From positions 79,965,599-80,029,598 of the forward strand of contig CM047806.1 of the NCBI GenBank assembly GCA_026214975.1: a stretch of DNA of 64,000 bases, given 5' to 3'. The stretch comes from Gentiana macrophylla (Eukaryota > Streptophyta > Magnoliopsida > Gentianales > Gentianaceae). The notes under the pieces are model-generated. The model did no database searches, had not been told where the DNA came from, and saw only the letters and a list, made by a program, of their open reading frames with translations. Below are positions 20,795-32,054 of the stretch, piece by piece (the first letter of the stretch is position 1; the number at the start of each line of letters is the position of its first letter). The position numbers and the translations under genes were made by a program.

Positions 20795-22244
20795 ACCAAC
20801 GGTCAATTTTATATATAAATAATCTTTTATTCATGTCGAGTTTTCTGTTTTAGAGTCTGTATTTACGTTTTGAGTCCCTCTGGTTGTCTGCTCTGTCTGA
20901 AAATTCCAGATTCTATAAAAAAAAAATTATTCGGTCGACCGAGAAGTTATATTTTTTTTTGTTGTTTTGTTTTGTTCTTGTTATGTTCTGTTTACACGGT
21001 TTCTGATTTGTGTTTTTCGAGTCTGGGATTTCGCGTGTCTGTTTATCCCCGTATGTTTAATCCGTAGGTCTGATAGCAGCATGGGAAACCATGTTAAAAT
21101 CAGTCTGCGGTCTGTTTTGTTTTTCTTTTGTTTGCAGAAACCAGGGAAGCAATAATCTGAGTCAGTAATTTTTCAAGGGCGCTGAGAAAATAACCCAGCA
21201 ACATGCGGAATTACTACTCCAAGATGGGAAAAGCGATGGAAGCAATACCTTTAAAGCACAAAGATGGCTCCGAAAAAATTTTAAAGGCTTAAATTCTTCG
21301 TGGTACAATGTTGAAGGCAAGGTACTACCCTTTTTTTGCTTATGTTTTACTACCTTGTGGTTTTTTGAGCATAAGTTAGCCTATACATGAACCTTAGTAT
21401 GAATCTTGGCCCGGAGTGGTTTGTAAGATTAATTTTATTAGTGTGGAAGGTTTTGCCCCAAATCTGTCTCATCTAGAGGGTGTAAGGAAACATGTAGTCG
21501 TTGAAAGGAAGCAGTGAATAAAGAGTTCCTCATAGTTCTGTTAAAATATCTTTGTCCTATGCATGAGATTGCTTCTACTGGCCATGGGAACAACAAATTG
21601 TGTAGTTTAAGCATTCTCAATCTAAAGAAGACGTTGAGTTTTGAGAGAACACAATCTTCTGCTTTCGTTGAGTTTTATGGTGATGGCTTCTCGGTGAACC
21701 CACCTTAAACGAAACGAGATTACGCTTTGGGTGACAATTTAGAAATCGGAGACTCTCGATACATGGGTTGGAAATGGTCTAACCCATGGTGGCGAGTTCA
21801 ACCGAGCTTCGGCTCAATCGACTCCCCTCCACGTGTGATGTACGTTACTGTTAGATTCAACAAGACTTAGCATAGCCGATAAGCCTTCAAGGCTAAGCGG
21901 GGCTTAATCTTGACGGATTGGCCTGAACTGTCACATATGTTCCAACGAATAACACGGCGTAGGCTTGCCTACATAACCGACCTTATTCGGAGTACTTAGA
22001 TTCATTGCTTCTTATTGTCAAGGCCAAAACCATAATTTTAACTGAGTTTCTTAGAATTCAGTAATTCCTAAAACGAGAGCCGAGGTAAGAGCTTTGGATA
22101 AATGGTATGGATAAATGTCGTTTCCTAGGTCTCACAACCAAAGGAAGGGTATTAATCCGCAAAAGCGACAAGCCACCTCTTATAGTGCTCAGAAGGGTCA
22201 AAGTCTGGCGATCCAAGAATGATAATTGACAAGGATAATTTTTT
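20795..22244 (+). other. Ath3 interior, left part: no recognisable gene
   Basis: The leader carries one intact palindrome TCGGTCGACCGAG at 20931-20943, about 135 bp after the PBS. From about 21150 to 22240 only short frames exist (longest about 64 codons) and I recognise no protein family. The content does not match coding parts of the other Athila elements here. It could be a diverged gag, captured host DNA, or part of another element. Confidence 0.5.
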
Positions 22245-22450
22245 TGGAGCGCTCGGTGAGGACTTTAAACTCGTAACTACTTCTTTAAAACCCTTAGGAT
22301 TTCTTTTTAGGATTTTAGGTTTTGTTTTCTTTGAGTCAAATAAAAGTAACGTGACATATGTTGAGGTTTTTTATTTTGCCGTGTTCCGATGGCCATTGGG
22401 CTAAGGATGTGCAAAACTTTTTTACTCAATATAGGCCACGTGAATTAGAG
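22245..22450 (+). other. Leader-like segment shared with Ath5
   Basis: Sequence around 22325-22445 (ATAAAAGTAACGTGAC, TATTTTGCCGTGTT, GGATGTGCAAAACTTTTTTACTCAA-like) aligns with 44480-44580, just after the Ath5 PBS. A weak PBS-like 18-mer (11 of 18 matches by eye) begins at 22245. This may be the fossil 5' leader of a second element inside Ath3. Confidence 0.45.
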
Positions 22451-23470
22451 TTTCTTAGGAGAGTCAAGAAATTGCTAAAGAAAAGGAAATTTAGCAATCC
22501 ACCTTAAGATGGAAGCATTAAGAGAACTTGAGAATTGTTGAAAATGTAACAGAGAATGATTGGTGTGAACAAGAACAATCTTGGTCAAATTCTAAAACTT
22601 TTTAGGTGATCCAAGTGAAAATCCAAAGTGATGTGCAATTCATTCGCAATTATCCTTATCTTTCCCTTTACATTTTTTCACCTTCAAACTTTTCGATCCT
22701 CTCACCAATCGCCTTTAACAGTTCACATTTCTAACCATTCTTTCATCGCCTCTCTTTCTTTCCATCCGTTTCACTCTCCCACCCAATCTCGATGCCTTAA
22801 CCCACCCATAAACACAATTTCTTACCCACCCTTTATCTTTTCTTCCCAACCTTATGTGTATCTTTTTCTAAACCCATCATACTCTCAACCTCCATTTTGT
22901 TTACACAATACCTATGTGTTGCGGAATTTGAAATATTGCTAAGCTTTAATGATTATCTTTTATCATTTTGATTTTCATGATCCTAGTTGAAGTAAGTGTA
23001 GCTCTGACCCTAGCTAGATTTTAAAGGTTTTTGGTTCGATCAAAGTACAACTTATCTTTCTACCGGAAGTTTTAAATTTCACACTTTTCCGTCTATTCCG
23101 GCATTTCTAGATGATAAGTTTTGTTCTGAAATATCACACAGATCCGACCTTGTTGATGAAGGTTATGACTTTTACGTGATACATTGGGTTATTAGTAATT
23201 TCGAGGAGTAGCTACATCTCCCTAAGTTGTTGATATCCAATGCAAGCGAGAAGTTTCTGCGCTAAGTATTTGATTTTATCTTTAGCCAATAGGTCGCATT
23301 GCATCTGTTATACCTTACCAAGTTTCTCTTTTATACTGGAATAAATACATAGTGAGCCAGTCCACCTCGTGTTTTCCCACATGGGGTTATGCTTTTTGAT
23401 CTTTGTCTTATCCACCCGGTTTTTAGATGACGACTACCATCTTTAGTTGCTTGTTTATTTTTCTTTCTAT
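22451..23470 (+). other. Ath3 interior, middle part: nothing recognised
   Basis: About 1 kb with short frames only; the 104-codon frame at 22628-22942 is a low-complexity Ser/Pro/Phe/His product of a CT-rich stretch and is not convincing. No domain seen. Confidence 0.45.
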
Positions 23471-24709
23471 TTAGTATTTTTCTTGTCTTTGGTTGTATAA
23501 AATAAAGTGGCTTAAAATGTTTTTCGGTATTCATACCTAATTACTGCCACATTATTCTATAACTTCCATAGACATGGTGTTATTAACGGTTTCGTGGAGT
23601 TTGTCTGCTTATGCAGGTTTTCACTTGCTTCTCCACAACGTCTTTGGCGTTTACTCCGATATTGTTCCTTTACTTGAGAGCCGTTTCCAGAGCTAAGTCT
23701 TTTTCTTAAATTCTCATTTATTTTTGTCATTGAGGACAATGCCATGTTTAAGTGGGGGGTAGGAGACTTAGCTCTATGTTATGTTATGATTGAAATTTGA
23801 ATGAAACGGTAGAAAAATTGAAAAATTGAAAATTTGAATAAATACCATATTATGTATCTCGTACCCTTAGAATTGTGAGTTCCTAGCTAAGAATTGATAG
23901 GAAATGAACCAAGTTTCATGAGTACGTGATCATTTTATACTTATGTTAAGTAAATTTAAGGATATTCAAGCCCGTTTTTGCAAGTAGTTATTTATTATTC
24001 AATTACTCAATCTGTGAATCGAGTATACCGCGCAAATCATAATAACTGAAGAAATAATGTGTACATTGCATAGATGATTGGTTATGTAGACTTAGTGTCG
24101 ATACTTATTGGCTGATGTATTCTTATCTTCTTGCCAACAAAAGCGGAGTAATAAGCTTGAGACGTACCTGTGTTTGACAATGCGTTAAAACACTGGGCTT
24201 GTAGTAACATTACCAAAGTAGCCCCGCGCTTGTGGTAATATTCGATGCTATACATGATCTAAGATAGGGGATACTCTACAAAAAGTTTTCTTCCTTGAGA
24301 TTGATAGTATTTGAAAAATATGAAGATATGAAAAGAATATTCAACTCTTTAAGAGGCTTTGAGTAGTACTCGGTCTCCAAGTCCAAAAACCCTATAGATA
24401 CGCTCTTGCTTATTGTTCTAGTGCTTTAACCATTGCGAGGCTTAAGAAGTTTGAATGCCGATGTTGGTGAATTTTGATATGAGGTCTGCATAAACTCTAA
24501 TCTTGCCACGAATATATAAAACTAAATGCACATGCACACATCACTTCGATTCATAGTCAGTAGTGAATAATGGATATCTTATGAGCATGACTAGTATGAG
24601 TTGACTTGAGTTTCTTGTGTATGTATGATTCGACCATGGAAAATGTTGTCTTGAGGAATGACTTGTTGATGCTTTGTTCGGGACGATCAAAGTCTAAGTG
24701 GGGGGTAGT
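23471..24709 (+). promoter_or_regulatory. Ath3 3' module: internal PPT, stem-loop, terminal PPT
   Basis: Collinear with the Ath1 post-pol tract (2530-3784). Internal PPT TTAAGTGGGGGGTAGGA at 23748-23764, preceded by GAGGACAATG. Stem-loop ATTACCAAAG...CTTGTGGTAAT at 24209-24239. Terminal PPT TAAGTGGGGGGTAGT at 24695-24709. That a pol-less element retains the whole module suggests it acts in cis. Confidence 0.75.
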
Positions 24710-26507
24710 TGATGACGGTCAAATTATACCCGTGAAAGTCATCAACGTTCACCTTAAATCGAGATTAATAATGTATATTTCATAATAAATCACTCGTTTA
24801 TATTTATTATTTAATGTTAAGTGATTATTAATATGATATTTGGTATTTAGCTATTTTTATTATTTAAAGCCGATTTATTGTGCGATAATTATTGATTTTG
24901 CAGATCACAACAAATCGAGAGGATTAATGTCATTCAATCAATTATCTCAAGATAAGGAAGGAAGAAAATCGGAGCATTAAGTGGAAGATTAATCGGATCA
25001 ACATGCAAGCGTGCAGTGGGGAACAAGCTAGACGAAGAAAACGTGTTAAACATGCAAACTTAGGTTCGGTCGACCGAGCCTATAGCTTCGGTCGACCGAG
25101 TGCCGCTCTTCGGTTGACCGAGCCTTAGGTTTGGGTCGGTTTCCGGCTTATATCGTGCTTATCTTCTAGAACCACCCTAAGTCGGCAAAAACCTCTATAT
25201 AAGCAAGCAGCTACGAGAATTGTAATACACACCTTAGACATACATACAATCCCTTCATTCTTTCTTAGCTTTGATACAATGTAGAATAATTTGAGGGTTT
25301 CCAGCAATTTAAGGGCTTCAATATGTAAGCCTTTATATTTTCTGTCATCTTTATTTTCCGTAATTAATCCCCTCCAATTATGATTTATCATTTGAGTTGA
25401 TTATTCATGGCTAGATGATGTAGATCTAGGCTATGACGTTAGGGAGGTGGCGATGCCTTGTCTATGAGGATCACACACCCTACGTCCTCTACTTAGTGTC
25501 TATGTATGAATCGGTATTGTTTAATTAATGCGTATCTATGTTAGTTTATATGAATGCTTTACGAATTACTGTTTAATCTGTTGTGTATGATGAAACGCTG
25601 AGAGATACGTTCAGGGATGTAATCTGGGGACGAAATTGATTTGGGTGACCGAATGAGTTCACTCGGTCGACCGAGCCCACCTATTCGGTCGACCGAGCCC
25701 TCTGTTCATCCGTTAGATAGCCATGTCTTTATGGTTAGGTTAACTTAATAGAATTTATCATCTCAGTAGGTATGGCTACGGCTACGTTGCTCGTCTGTTT
25801 TAATTAGCGTATGATTAGGAAATACCAATATAGGGCTCCTAGGTTGGCTCATGAATGATCTTCCGGGACTTTCAGCGAGATATAGGTAGGTTTTGTGTTT
25901 GGGAATTGAGCTCACCTAGTTATACGTAGATCGTAGATTAACATGAAACCGCATGGTAATTGTTAATAGGGACGTAGATCGATGCGATCGTTTAGGAAAC
26001 GCCTAACCACAGGAATGTTGCCTGCAGGCGAGGTGTACGATTAATATCGGCATCCTTAGAGTCGTAAGCGTGTGAGTTATATGAGATGGAGGCACTAAAA
26101 GGTGAAGTCACGTAACAATATCACAGTGATTTAGTGACTTACCGGTGCTAAGTCAAGTTAAAGAGGATGACTCCCGTAGCCAATCTAAGATAGATACAAA
26201 TGGATTGACAAGTTAATAAGTTCATTTATTATATAAATTATCTAGGTCCAAACGATAAAGACTATAATTGGGGAGGTTAATTACGTTGTGTCGAGTCGTG
26301 TCTTTACTTTTCTTGTCTTATGTTGGTCGTAGACCGCCTCTATGTCCTTGACATGTTTAATTAATTGTTTGTATATAAGATGATCCACAATTGGTTCCCT
26401 GTGGGATCGACCTTGATTCACTATAGCTATACTATGATGGGCCTAGTCCTCTTGCTAGTACTGGTTTATGGTGGTCGAGTATATTATAACCTGATTGACC
26501 CCGATCA
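24710..26507 (+). repeat. Ath3 3' LTR
   Basis: TATA box TATATAA at 25196-25202. Palindromes intact at 25065-25080, 25087-25100, 25109-25124 (GGTTGACC variant), 25662-25677 and 25684-25699. Compared with the 5' LTR it differs at few places, for example near 25619 and 25960-26030. Confidence 0.93.
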
Positions 26508-27391
26508 ATGACCAGGAAAAGACCGCATTTACCTGTCCATCTGGTACTTTTGCATTCCGCAGAATGCCATTCGGCTTATGCAACGCACCCGCGACTTTTC
26601 AACGGTGCATGTTAGCCATTTTTTATGGACTTGTGGAGCAGTGCATGGAGGTCTTCATGGATGACTTCTCAGTCTACGGCGACAGCTTTGATGAAATATT
26701 AAAGAATCTAGATATGGTACTCCAACGTTGTGTGGAGAAAAATCTGGTCCTTAACTGGGAAAAATGCCATTTTCTAGTAGAAGAAGGAATCGTTTTGGGA
26801 CACAAGCTGTCCAGTGATGGTATTCAAGTGGATAAGGCTAAGGTAGAAGCCATCGAAAGGATGACGTACCCTAAGACAGTGAAGGAGGTACGAGGCTTTC
26901 TAGGACACGTTGGCTTCTACAGGCGATTTATTCGAGACTTTTCTACTATTGCCAAGCCTTTATCAAATCATTTGAAAGAAGATGTTGATTTCTTGTTCGA
27001 CGCGAGGTGTAAAGAAGCCTTCAATTGTCTGAAAGACAAGCTTATCAGTGCCCCTATTTTAGTTGCGCCTGATTGGACCAAGCCTTTCGAGTTGATGTGC
27101 GATGCCTCTAATTACGCCGTAGGCGCAGTTTTAGGTCAACGAGTTGATAAAAGGTTCAGGCCCATTTATTATGCGAGCCGCACCTTGAACCCGGCTCAAT
27201 GCAATTATACCACAACTGAGAAGGAATTCTTAGCTGTTGTTTTTGCCATTGACAAGTTTAGAAGTTATCTTCTAGGGTCTCAAGTTGTTGTTTGGACCGA
27301 CCATGCGACCTTGCGCTACCTTATGGACAAAGCGGATGCCAAACCAAGGTTACTTGATGGATTACGATTTTACAGGAGTTTGACCTTGTGA
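26508..27391 (+). pseudogene. Ath2 RT C-terminal half and RNase H
   Basis: Resumes exactly after Ath3. It reads the TFTCPSGTFAFRRMPFGLCN block, the RT active site FMDDFSVYGDSFD, LVLNWEKCHFLVEEGIVLGH, the GHVGFYRRFIRDF connection, and RNase H with MCDASNYAVGAVLGQ, ATTEKEF-type Glu motif and VVWTDHATLRYL. The open frame starts a few codons earlier inside the Ath3 LTR (26495), which is accidental. It breaks near 27355, where Ath5 reads [13 protein letters not shown]. The polymerase and RNase H catalytic residues in this part are intact. Confidence 0.92.
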
Positions 27392-28419
27392 TTAAAGATA
27401 AGAAAGGTAGTGAGAATATTGTGGTGATCATTTATCCCGCTTAGTAAATGAGGGTCTTTGAGAACAACAATGAAATAGGCATTGATTTTCCTACTGAGCA
27501 ATTGATGAAGCTTGAAACGGTTAGGCCGTGGTATGCTGATTACGTCAATTATTTAGCGAGTGGTCATTTAGAAGACATGACGTATCAGGAGAAGAAAAAG
27601 TTCTTTTCCGACCTTAAATATCTTGTATGGGAAGATCCTTATTTGTTCAGGGTCTGTAAAGACGGGTTGCTTCGACGGTGTGTTCCTGAGCATGATCAGT
27701 GGGATATCCTAGAACAATGCCACAGCGGTCCCACTGGAGGTCACTATGGAACACCGAAGACGGTTGCAAAGATCCTTCAAGCTGGATTCTACTGGCCGAC
27801 TCTGTTTAAAGATGCAGAAGCCTTTTGTAAAGGTTGTGATAGGTGCCAGAGAACTGGACGGCAGAGTAGTAGGATGGAAATGCCACTTAAGCCCATTCTT
27901 GAATGCGAAGTTTTCGACGTTTGGGGCATAGATTTTATGGGACCCTTTCCACCTTCGTGCGGTAATAAATACATCCTCGTCTGTGTCGACTATGTTTCCA
28001 AGTGGGTTGAAGCCATAGCTACCCAAACTAATGATCATAAAGTCGTGAAGAAATTCTTGCAAAAGAATATCTTTACCAGATTCGGCTGTCCAAGAGCACT
28101 CATTAGTGATGAAGGTACCCATTTTTGCAATGCGCCGCTTGATAAAATCCTTGAAAGATATGGTGTCAAACACAAAGTTGGTACACCATATCATCCCCAA
28201 ACCAGTGGCCAAGTCGAGGTAAGCAACCAGAGCTTGAAAAGAATTTTAGAGAAGACCGTGAACAATAATCGATCTAATTGGAGTCTTAAGTTGGATGACG
28301 CATTGTGGGCTTATCGTACTGCATTTAAAACCCCGATGGGCACGTCACCCTTCCAAGTGGTCTATGGCAAAGCTTGTCATTTACTGTCGAACTTGAACAC
28401 AGAGCTTTCGGGCAATTAA
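27392..28419 (+). pseudogene. Ath2 integrase zinc finger and catalytic core
   Basis: After a short broken stretch (27392-27447, the HLSRL end of RNase H), 27448-28419 is open for 323 codons. HHCC domain: [14 protein letters not shown] ... CKGCDRC (about residues 91-140). Catalytic core: first Asp in WGIDFMGPF, second in [10 protein letters not shown], Glu in [10 protein letters not shown], followed by [16 protein letters not shown]. All three DDE residues are present. The frame ends at 28419, where bases missing near 28385 shift it out of the VELEHRA-type continuation. Integrase joins cDNA to chromosomal DNA. Confidence 0.92.
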
Positions 28420-29100
28420 ATTCTTAAATTTCGATAGCCAACTCGTGGGGAGAAACGGTTGTTCTGATTGAACGAGCTCGATTTAATTGGACTCAGAGCA
28501 TACGAGAATGCTAAGCTTAGCAAGGAAAGAACAAAGACACTCCATGACGCTAAGATCAAGGACCGAGAATTCAAAGTTGGTGAGATGGCTTTACTCTATA
28601 ATACTAGACTTCACTGTGTTTCGGGTAAACTCAAGTCTAGATGGTCCGGTCCCTTTGAGATTCTCGAGGTTAATCCAAGTGGAGTAATTACTTTGAACGG
28701 GTATGGTAATCAAGCTTTTAAAGTGAATGGCCATCGACTTAAGAAATATTTTGGGCAACCAAAGGACAAGCCTGAGACTCTTTATTTCCAAAGAAGAGAT
28801 GAGAGTACAGATGTCCTGATTTGTGAAGAGATTCCATCTTATTTCTTTGAGTCAGATGATGACAATCCTACCTCTACCTGTGAGGAACCTTCTTCTGAGA
28901 CTCCTAAGCATGTTCGCACACCTATGCCTATCATCCGCAAGAACAAGAAGAAGAGAGTCAGTGTAGTTTGGAGAGAAAGGTTTAATGACCTTATTGCGCA
29001 CTTGACTTGTTGTTGTGGTGAAAATCATTTCCGCCCCAATACTTCTGATTCCGATACTGAGGTGGCGGCTGTTAAACTGAAGTGGCCCGATCCGGGTTAA
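28420..29100 (+). pseudogene. Ath2 integrase C-terminus and Cys-rich tail
   Basis: 28468-29100 (210 codons) begins NELDLIGLRAYENAKLSKER, carries the FKVGEMALLYNTRL and GKLKSRWSGPFEI segments of the integrase C-terminal domain, and then a tail absent from Ath1 and Ath4: an acidic part, a basic KNKKKRVSVVW patch, and AHLTCCCGENHF near residue 190. Ath5 has the same tail (51148-51333). The patch could be a nuclear localisation signal; that is inference. The stop at 29098-29100 is probably natural. Confidence 0.82.
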
Positions 29101-30470
29101 CTTTGAAATCTGTGTCAAGCTATTGACATTAAAAGAGCGCTCCTAGGAGGCAGCCTAGTTTTCTTTGTTTGTTTTCTTTTCTTAGGTTGTTTTGTTTTCT
29201 TGTTTTTAGAAGTAGTACTCTAGTGGTGTGTTGATGGTTATTCCTTTTACTCTTGTTGTAAGCGTTTTGTATGTTTGCTCATATACCCCGTGTACCCCAA
29301 GATTATATGGTATGTCGAGTGTGGCAGATACTTTTGAGCAGGTTCGCAAGCTTTTATGTCTAGTGTTGCCTATTCAAGTTGTAGCGATGCGTTCATGCTC
29401 GGCCTGACCTCGCCAACTTTCATCCGACAAACCTTTGTTGAAACCAGACTAAGTTTCTTTTTCTTTTATTTGCACATTCTGTGGACATAATGTGATTTAA
29501 GTGTGGGGGGGTAAATTGGGTATGTTTTCATGCTATATCCTTTGAAATATGAGTGAATGTTAAATTTCCACTAAATTTAAATTTTTGTGAATCTCGAGCA
29601 TATGATTGAAACTAAATGCTTGCTAGTTGTAGTTTTCTAACGATGATAGTATGTGATTTAGTGAGATACTTATAGCATGTCTTTACTTTTATGGAGATAG
29701 TATTCGCTTTTCACTCACGAAAGCCTTTGATATTGAAGCAAGATTTTTGAACTATATCCTTTCATTGTTTTAGTGATTTATCTTAGGAAGGTCAGTATAG
29801 TAACACCTTAGTTAGACCGTGTGCGGTGAATATCATAAAGTTCGAATGTGATAAGTGAGATGTAACTTATGTCTTGAAGAAAGGAATGAATAAGCAATCA
29901 TAATAAATACGTTTGTCGAAAGCTGGTCGATGATTTGAGTGCGATAGGGTATACCACGTATGTCCTATACCACTATGATGACCAGAAGCTCACGACAGTT
30001 AGAAGAAGCTACCTTATGATTTGAGTAGGTAGGGGATTATCTCGAAATGTCCTATTCTCCTATGATGGGTAAAAGCTCATTCTGATATGCGTCAAATTTG
30101 GAAATTTTGGAAATGATGCGTAAAAATAAAGTGAAGTCTTTGTTATCATGGATCTTATACCCAGTAGAACCGCATGATATGCTGTAGGGATTATCCTACT
30201 GAGTGCGTGGGAAGGCTTTGAGTGGAGCTATTACTGCCTATATCTAGGATAATCATTGGATTTTTGAGAGGATATTTCTTTGGAAGGCTTGTTAAATTTG
30301 AAAAGGGCTTGTTACACATACACTGAATCTATCTCTGTGATGGCATTGTTTGCTATAGTTGTTGTATCTTTTTTTACGTGAGTTAGAGATCTATGTGGAT
30401 TGCATGAAAGTTGAGCTATAGTTTTGATTGTTTTGTCCGAGGACGTACAAAAAGCTAAGTGTGGGGGTGT
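29101..30470 (+). promoter_or_regulatory. Ath2 post-pol tract with two PPTs and tandem stem-loops
   Basis: Non-coding. Internal PPT TTAAGTGTGGGGGGGTAAA at 29498-29516, following GTGGACATAATG. Two predicted stem-loops lie in tandem: 29921-29990 (AGCTGGTC with GACCAGAAGCT) and 30007-30076 (AGCTACC with GGGTAAAAGCT); each is about 70 bases and they resemble one another, as if duplicated. Terminal PPT TAAGTGTGGGGGTGT at 30456-30470. Ath5 repeats the layout at 51741-52730. Confidence 0.7.
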
Positions 30471-32054
30471 TGTTAAGGCCATATTTATATGATTATTAAT
30501 GGTGTATTTCATTATTATTTTCCCCACATTTGCATATTTATATGATTATTAAGGGTTTAAGTGCAATTATTTAGTAAGGATGATTTTAGTATGGTTATTT
30601 GCAAAACTGGTTATTTTAAATGTTGAATTGATTGATTTATTATGATTTGGACTTTATTACATTTTTTTGCAATGTTTATTTATCCTTTAGGAGGCTTAAT
30701 TTCGAGTGCTATAAGTGGATTAATGAAGCTCAAGTCGAATTATTCAAGATAGAGTTGGAATTGGCTCAAAGAAATTGGATAAAGATGAAGAAATCCGACC
30801 AAAGCGATCCAAACGCGCGCCTCGCATCCCATCCATTCCAGACGGCGTCCGATCTTGGACGAAGCGCCCGTAATCGTATTTTACATACGAGTCTTGAGAC
30901 GTTGGCTAAACTAGCATCGGCTCCGTCGAAGTTTCTAGACGGCGTCCGGATATTCAAGCGGGCGCCCAACCCGATTCAGAGTAGCGGCCGACATCAAATT
31001 CCTATAAATAGAGCAGCAGCCCCAACCCTAATTCGATACCTTTTTACACAACATTGAGATCATAATTTTCACCAAAAGCTGCGCCCCAAAACCACTTTTA
31101 CACGAGAGATGAACTTCTCAACCCAACAATCATCTCCAATATGATTGTTGGCTAGAAACCTTGCGAGTGAGGCGACGAAGAAGCTCATCATCAACACAAC
31201 CAACTAGAGATTTTATGCCTATGTTTAGTGAGTAAAAGATTTAGTTTTTCATTACATTAACTTATTTGGTTTGCATTGTTATGTTTTATTGGATTATGAA
31301 TTTGATGAAACGATCTATTTATATTTGATGCTTGGATTAATATATGAAAATATATTGTTTAAGTTTGATTCGTTCAAAGTAATGCAATTAATTGTGTTTT
31401 AAGAGATTATGCATGATTAGTTGAGTAAGGGTTTGGAAACGATCTCGTGATTACGTTTTGATTGCTGTTTAGTTTACTTGAAAAAGATAAACGAAGCCTT
31501 AGAACTTGATTAAAGAAATTTAGTCAACTTCGCGATAGATCACTACTAAAAACTATGTCTTTAGATCACCATCTATTTGGGGGTTGTTTGTTGATGGGTG
31601 GATTCGTTGCCTCGCTGTGTTTTCCTTTAATTGTTTGAATCAAATCGTTTAGATTAAGTTTAGTTTAAGTTCTAGTTTTATAAACCCTAATTTCCTGCTG
31701 TTTTCCTGCACTTTTCTGTTTATGTTCGTAGTTAGACGCTCGTCCGAAATATCGAACGAACGTCCATTAGATTAAGCTTTCAGACGCTCGTTCACTTTAG
31801 TGAATGCTCGTCCATCTTTCTGTTTCTATTTTCTAAGCTGTTTTCATTCCTGTTTTAGTTTTAATTCTTAGGTTTAGGTTTTAGTTTAGTTTCAACCTTG
31901 GTTTAGTTAATAATTGTGACATAATCGATATAGATTTATACTTGAATTCGAAAAACATTCCATTCCATTCGGACGACCCGATAACATCCTATACTACGAT
32001 CCTTATACTTAGGGTGTTTCGGTTATAAATTGTAAAACTCGTTTTTACCGAACA
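30471..32054 (+). repeat. Ath2 3' LTR
   Basis: TGTTAAGGCC to ACCGAACA, followed by the GCCAC duplication. TATA box at 31003-31010. Highly similar to the 5' LTR except in the palindrome-rich U3 (30800-30990), where many CAG/CTG-containing triplets of the 5' copy appear shortened to CG. This contrast is discussed in the findings. Confidence 0.92.

Larger units (their letters stand above)
18972..26507 (+). mobile_element. Ath3: non-autonomous Athila-like element without pol
   Basis: LTRs 18972-20770 (1799 bp) and 24710-26507 (1798 bp) start TGATGACGG and end CCCCGATCA. They are closely similar with scattered substitutions and small indels. Exact target duplication ATGAC at 18967-18971 and 26508-26512. 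A perfect tRNA-Asp PBS and a good PPT are kept, but the 3.9 kb interior has no RT, RNase H, integrase or protease. It resembles a large retrotransposon derivative (LARD). LTR, post-pol tract and palindromes tie it to the Ath1 family, the likely source of proteins. Close LTR similarity makes it the youngest layer here. Confidence 0.92.
13207..32054 (+). mobile_element. Ath2: complete Athila-type element split by Ath3
   Basis: LTRs 13207-14794 and 30471-32054 start TGTTAAGGCCATA; the 3' copy ends in AACA. Flanks are an exact 5-bp duplication GCCAC (13202-13206 and 32055-32059) inside Cop2 RT. PBS, leader, gag, protease, RT, RNase H, integrase, post-pol tract and PPT are all present. Ath3 (18972-26507) sits in RT with its own duplication. 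Without Ath3 the element is about 11.3 kb, normal for Athila. Multiple frame breaks make it non-functional, though the integrase core is open. Confidence 0.92.

Noticed and set aside
22628..22942. 104-codon frame in Ath3 as a candidate gene
   Set aside because: Low-complexity CT-rich translation, no homology recognised, no second copy in the window.
27709..28212. 167-codon minus-strand frame
   Set aside because: Exact antisense of the Ath2 integrase core.
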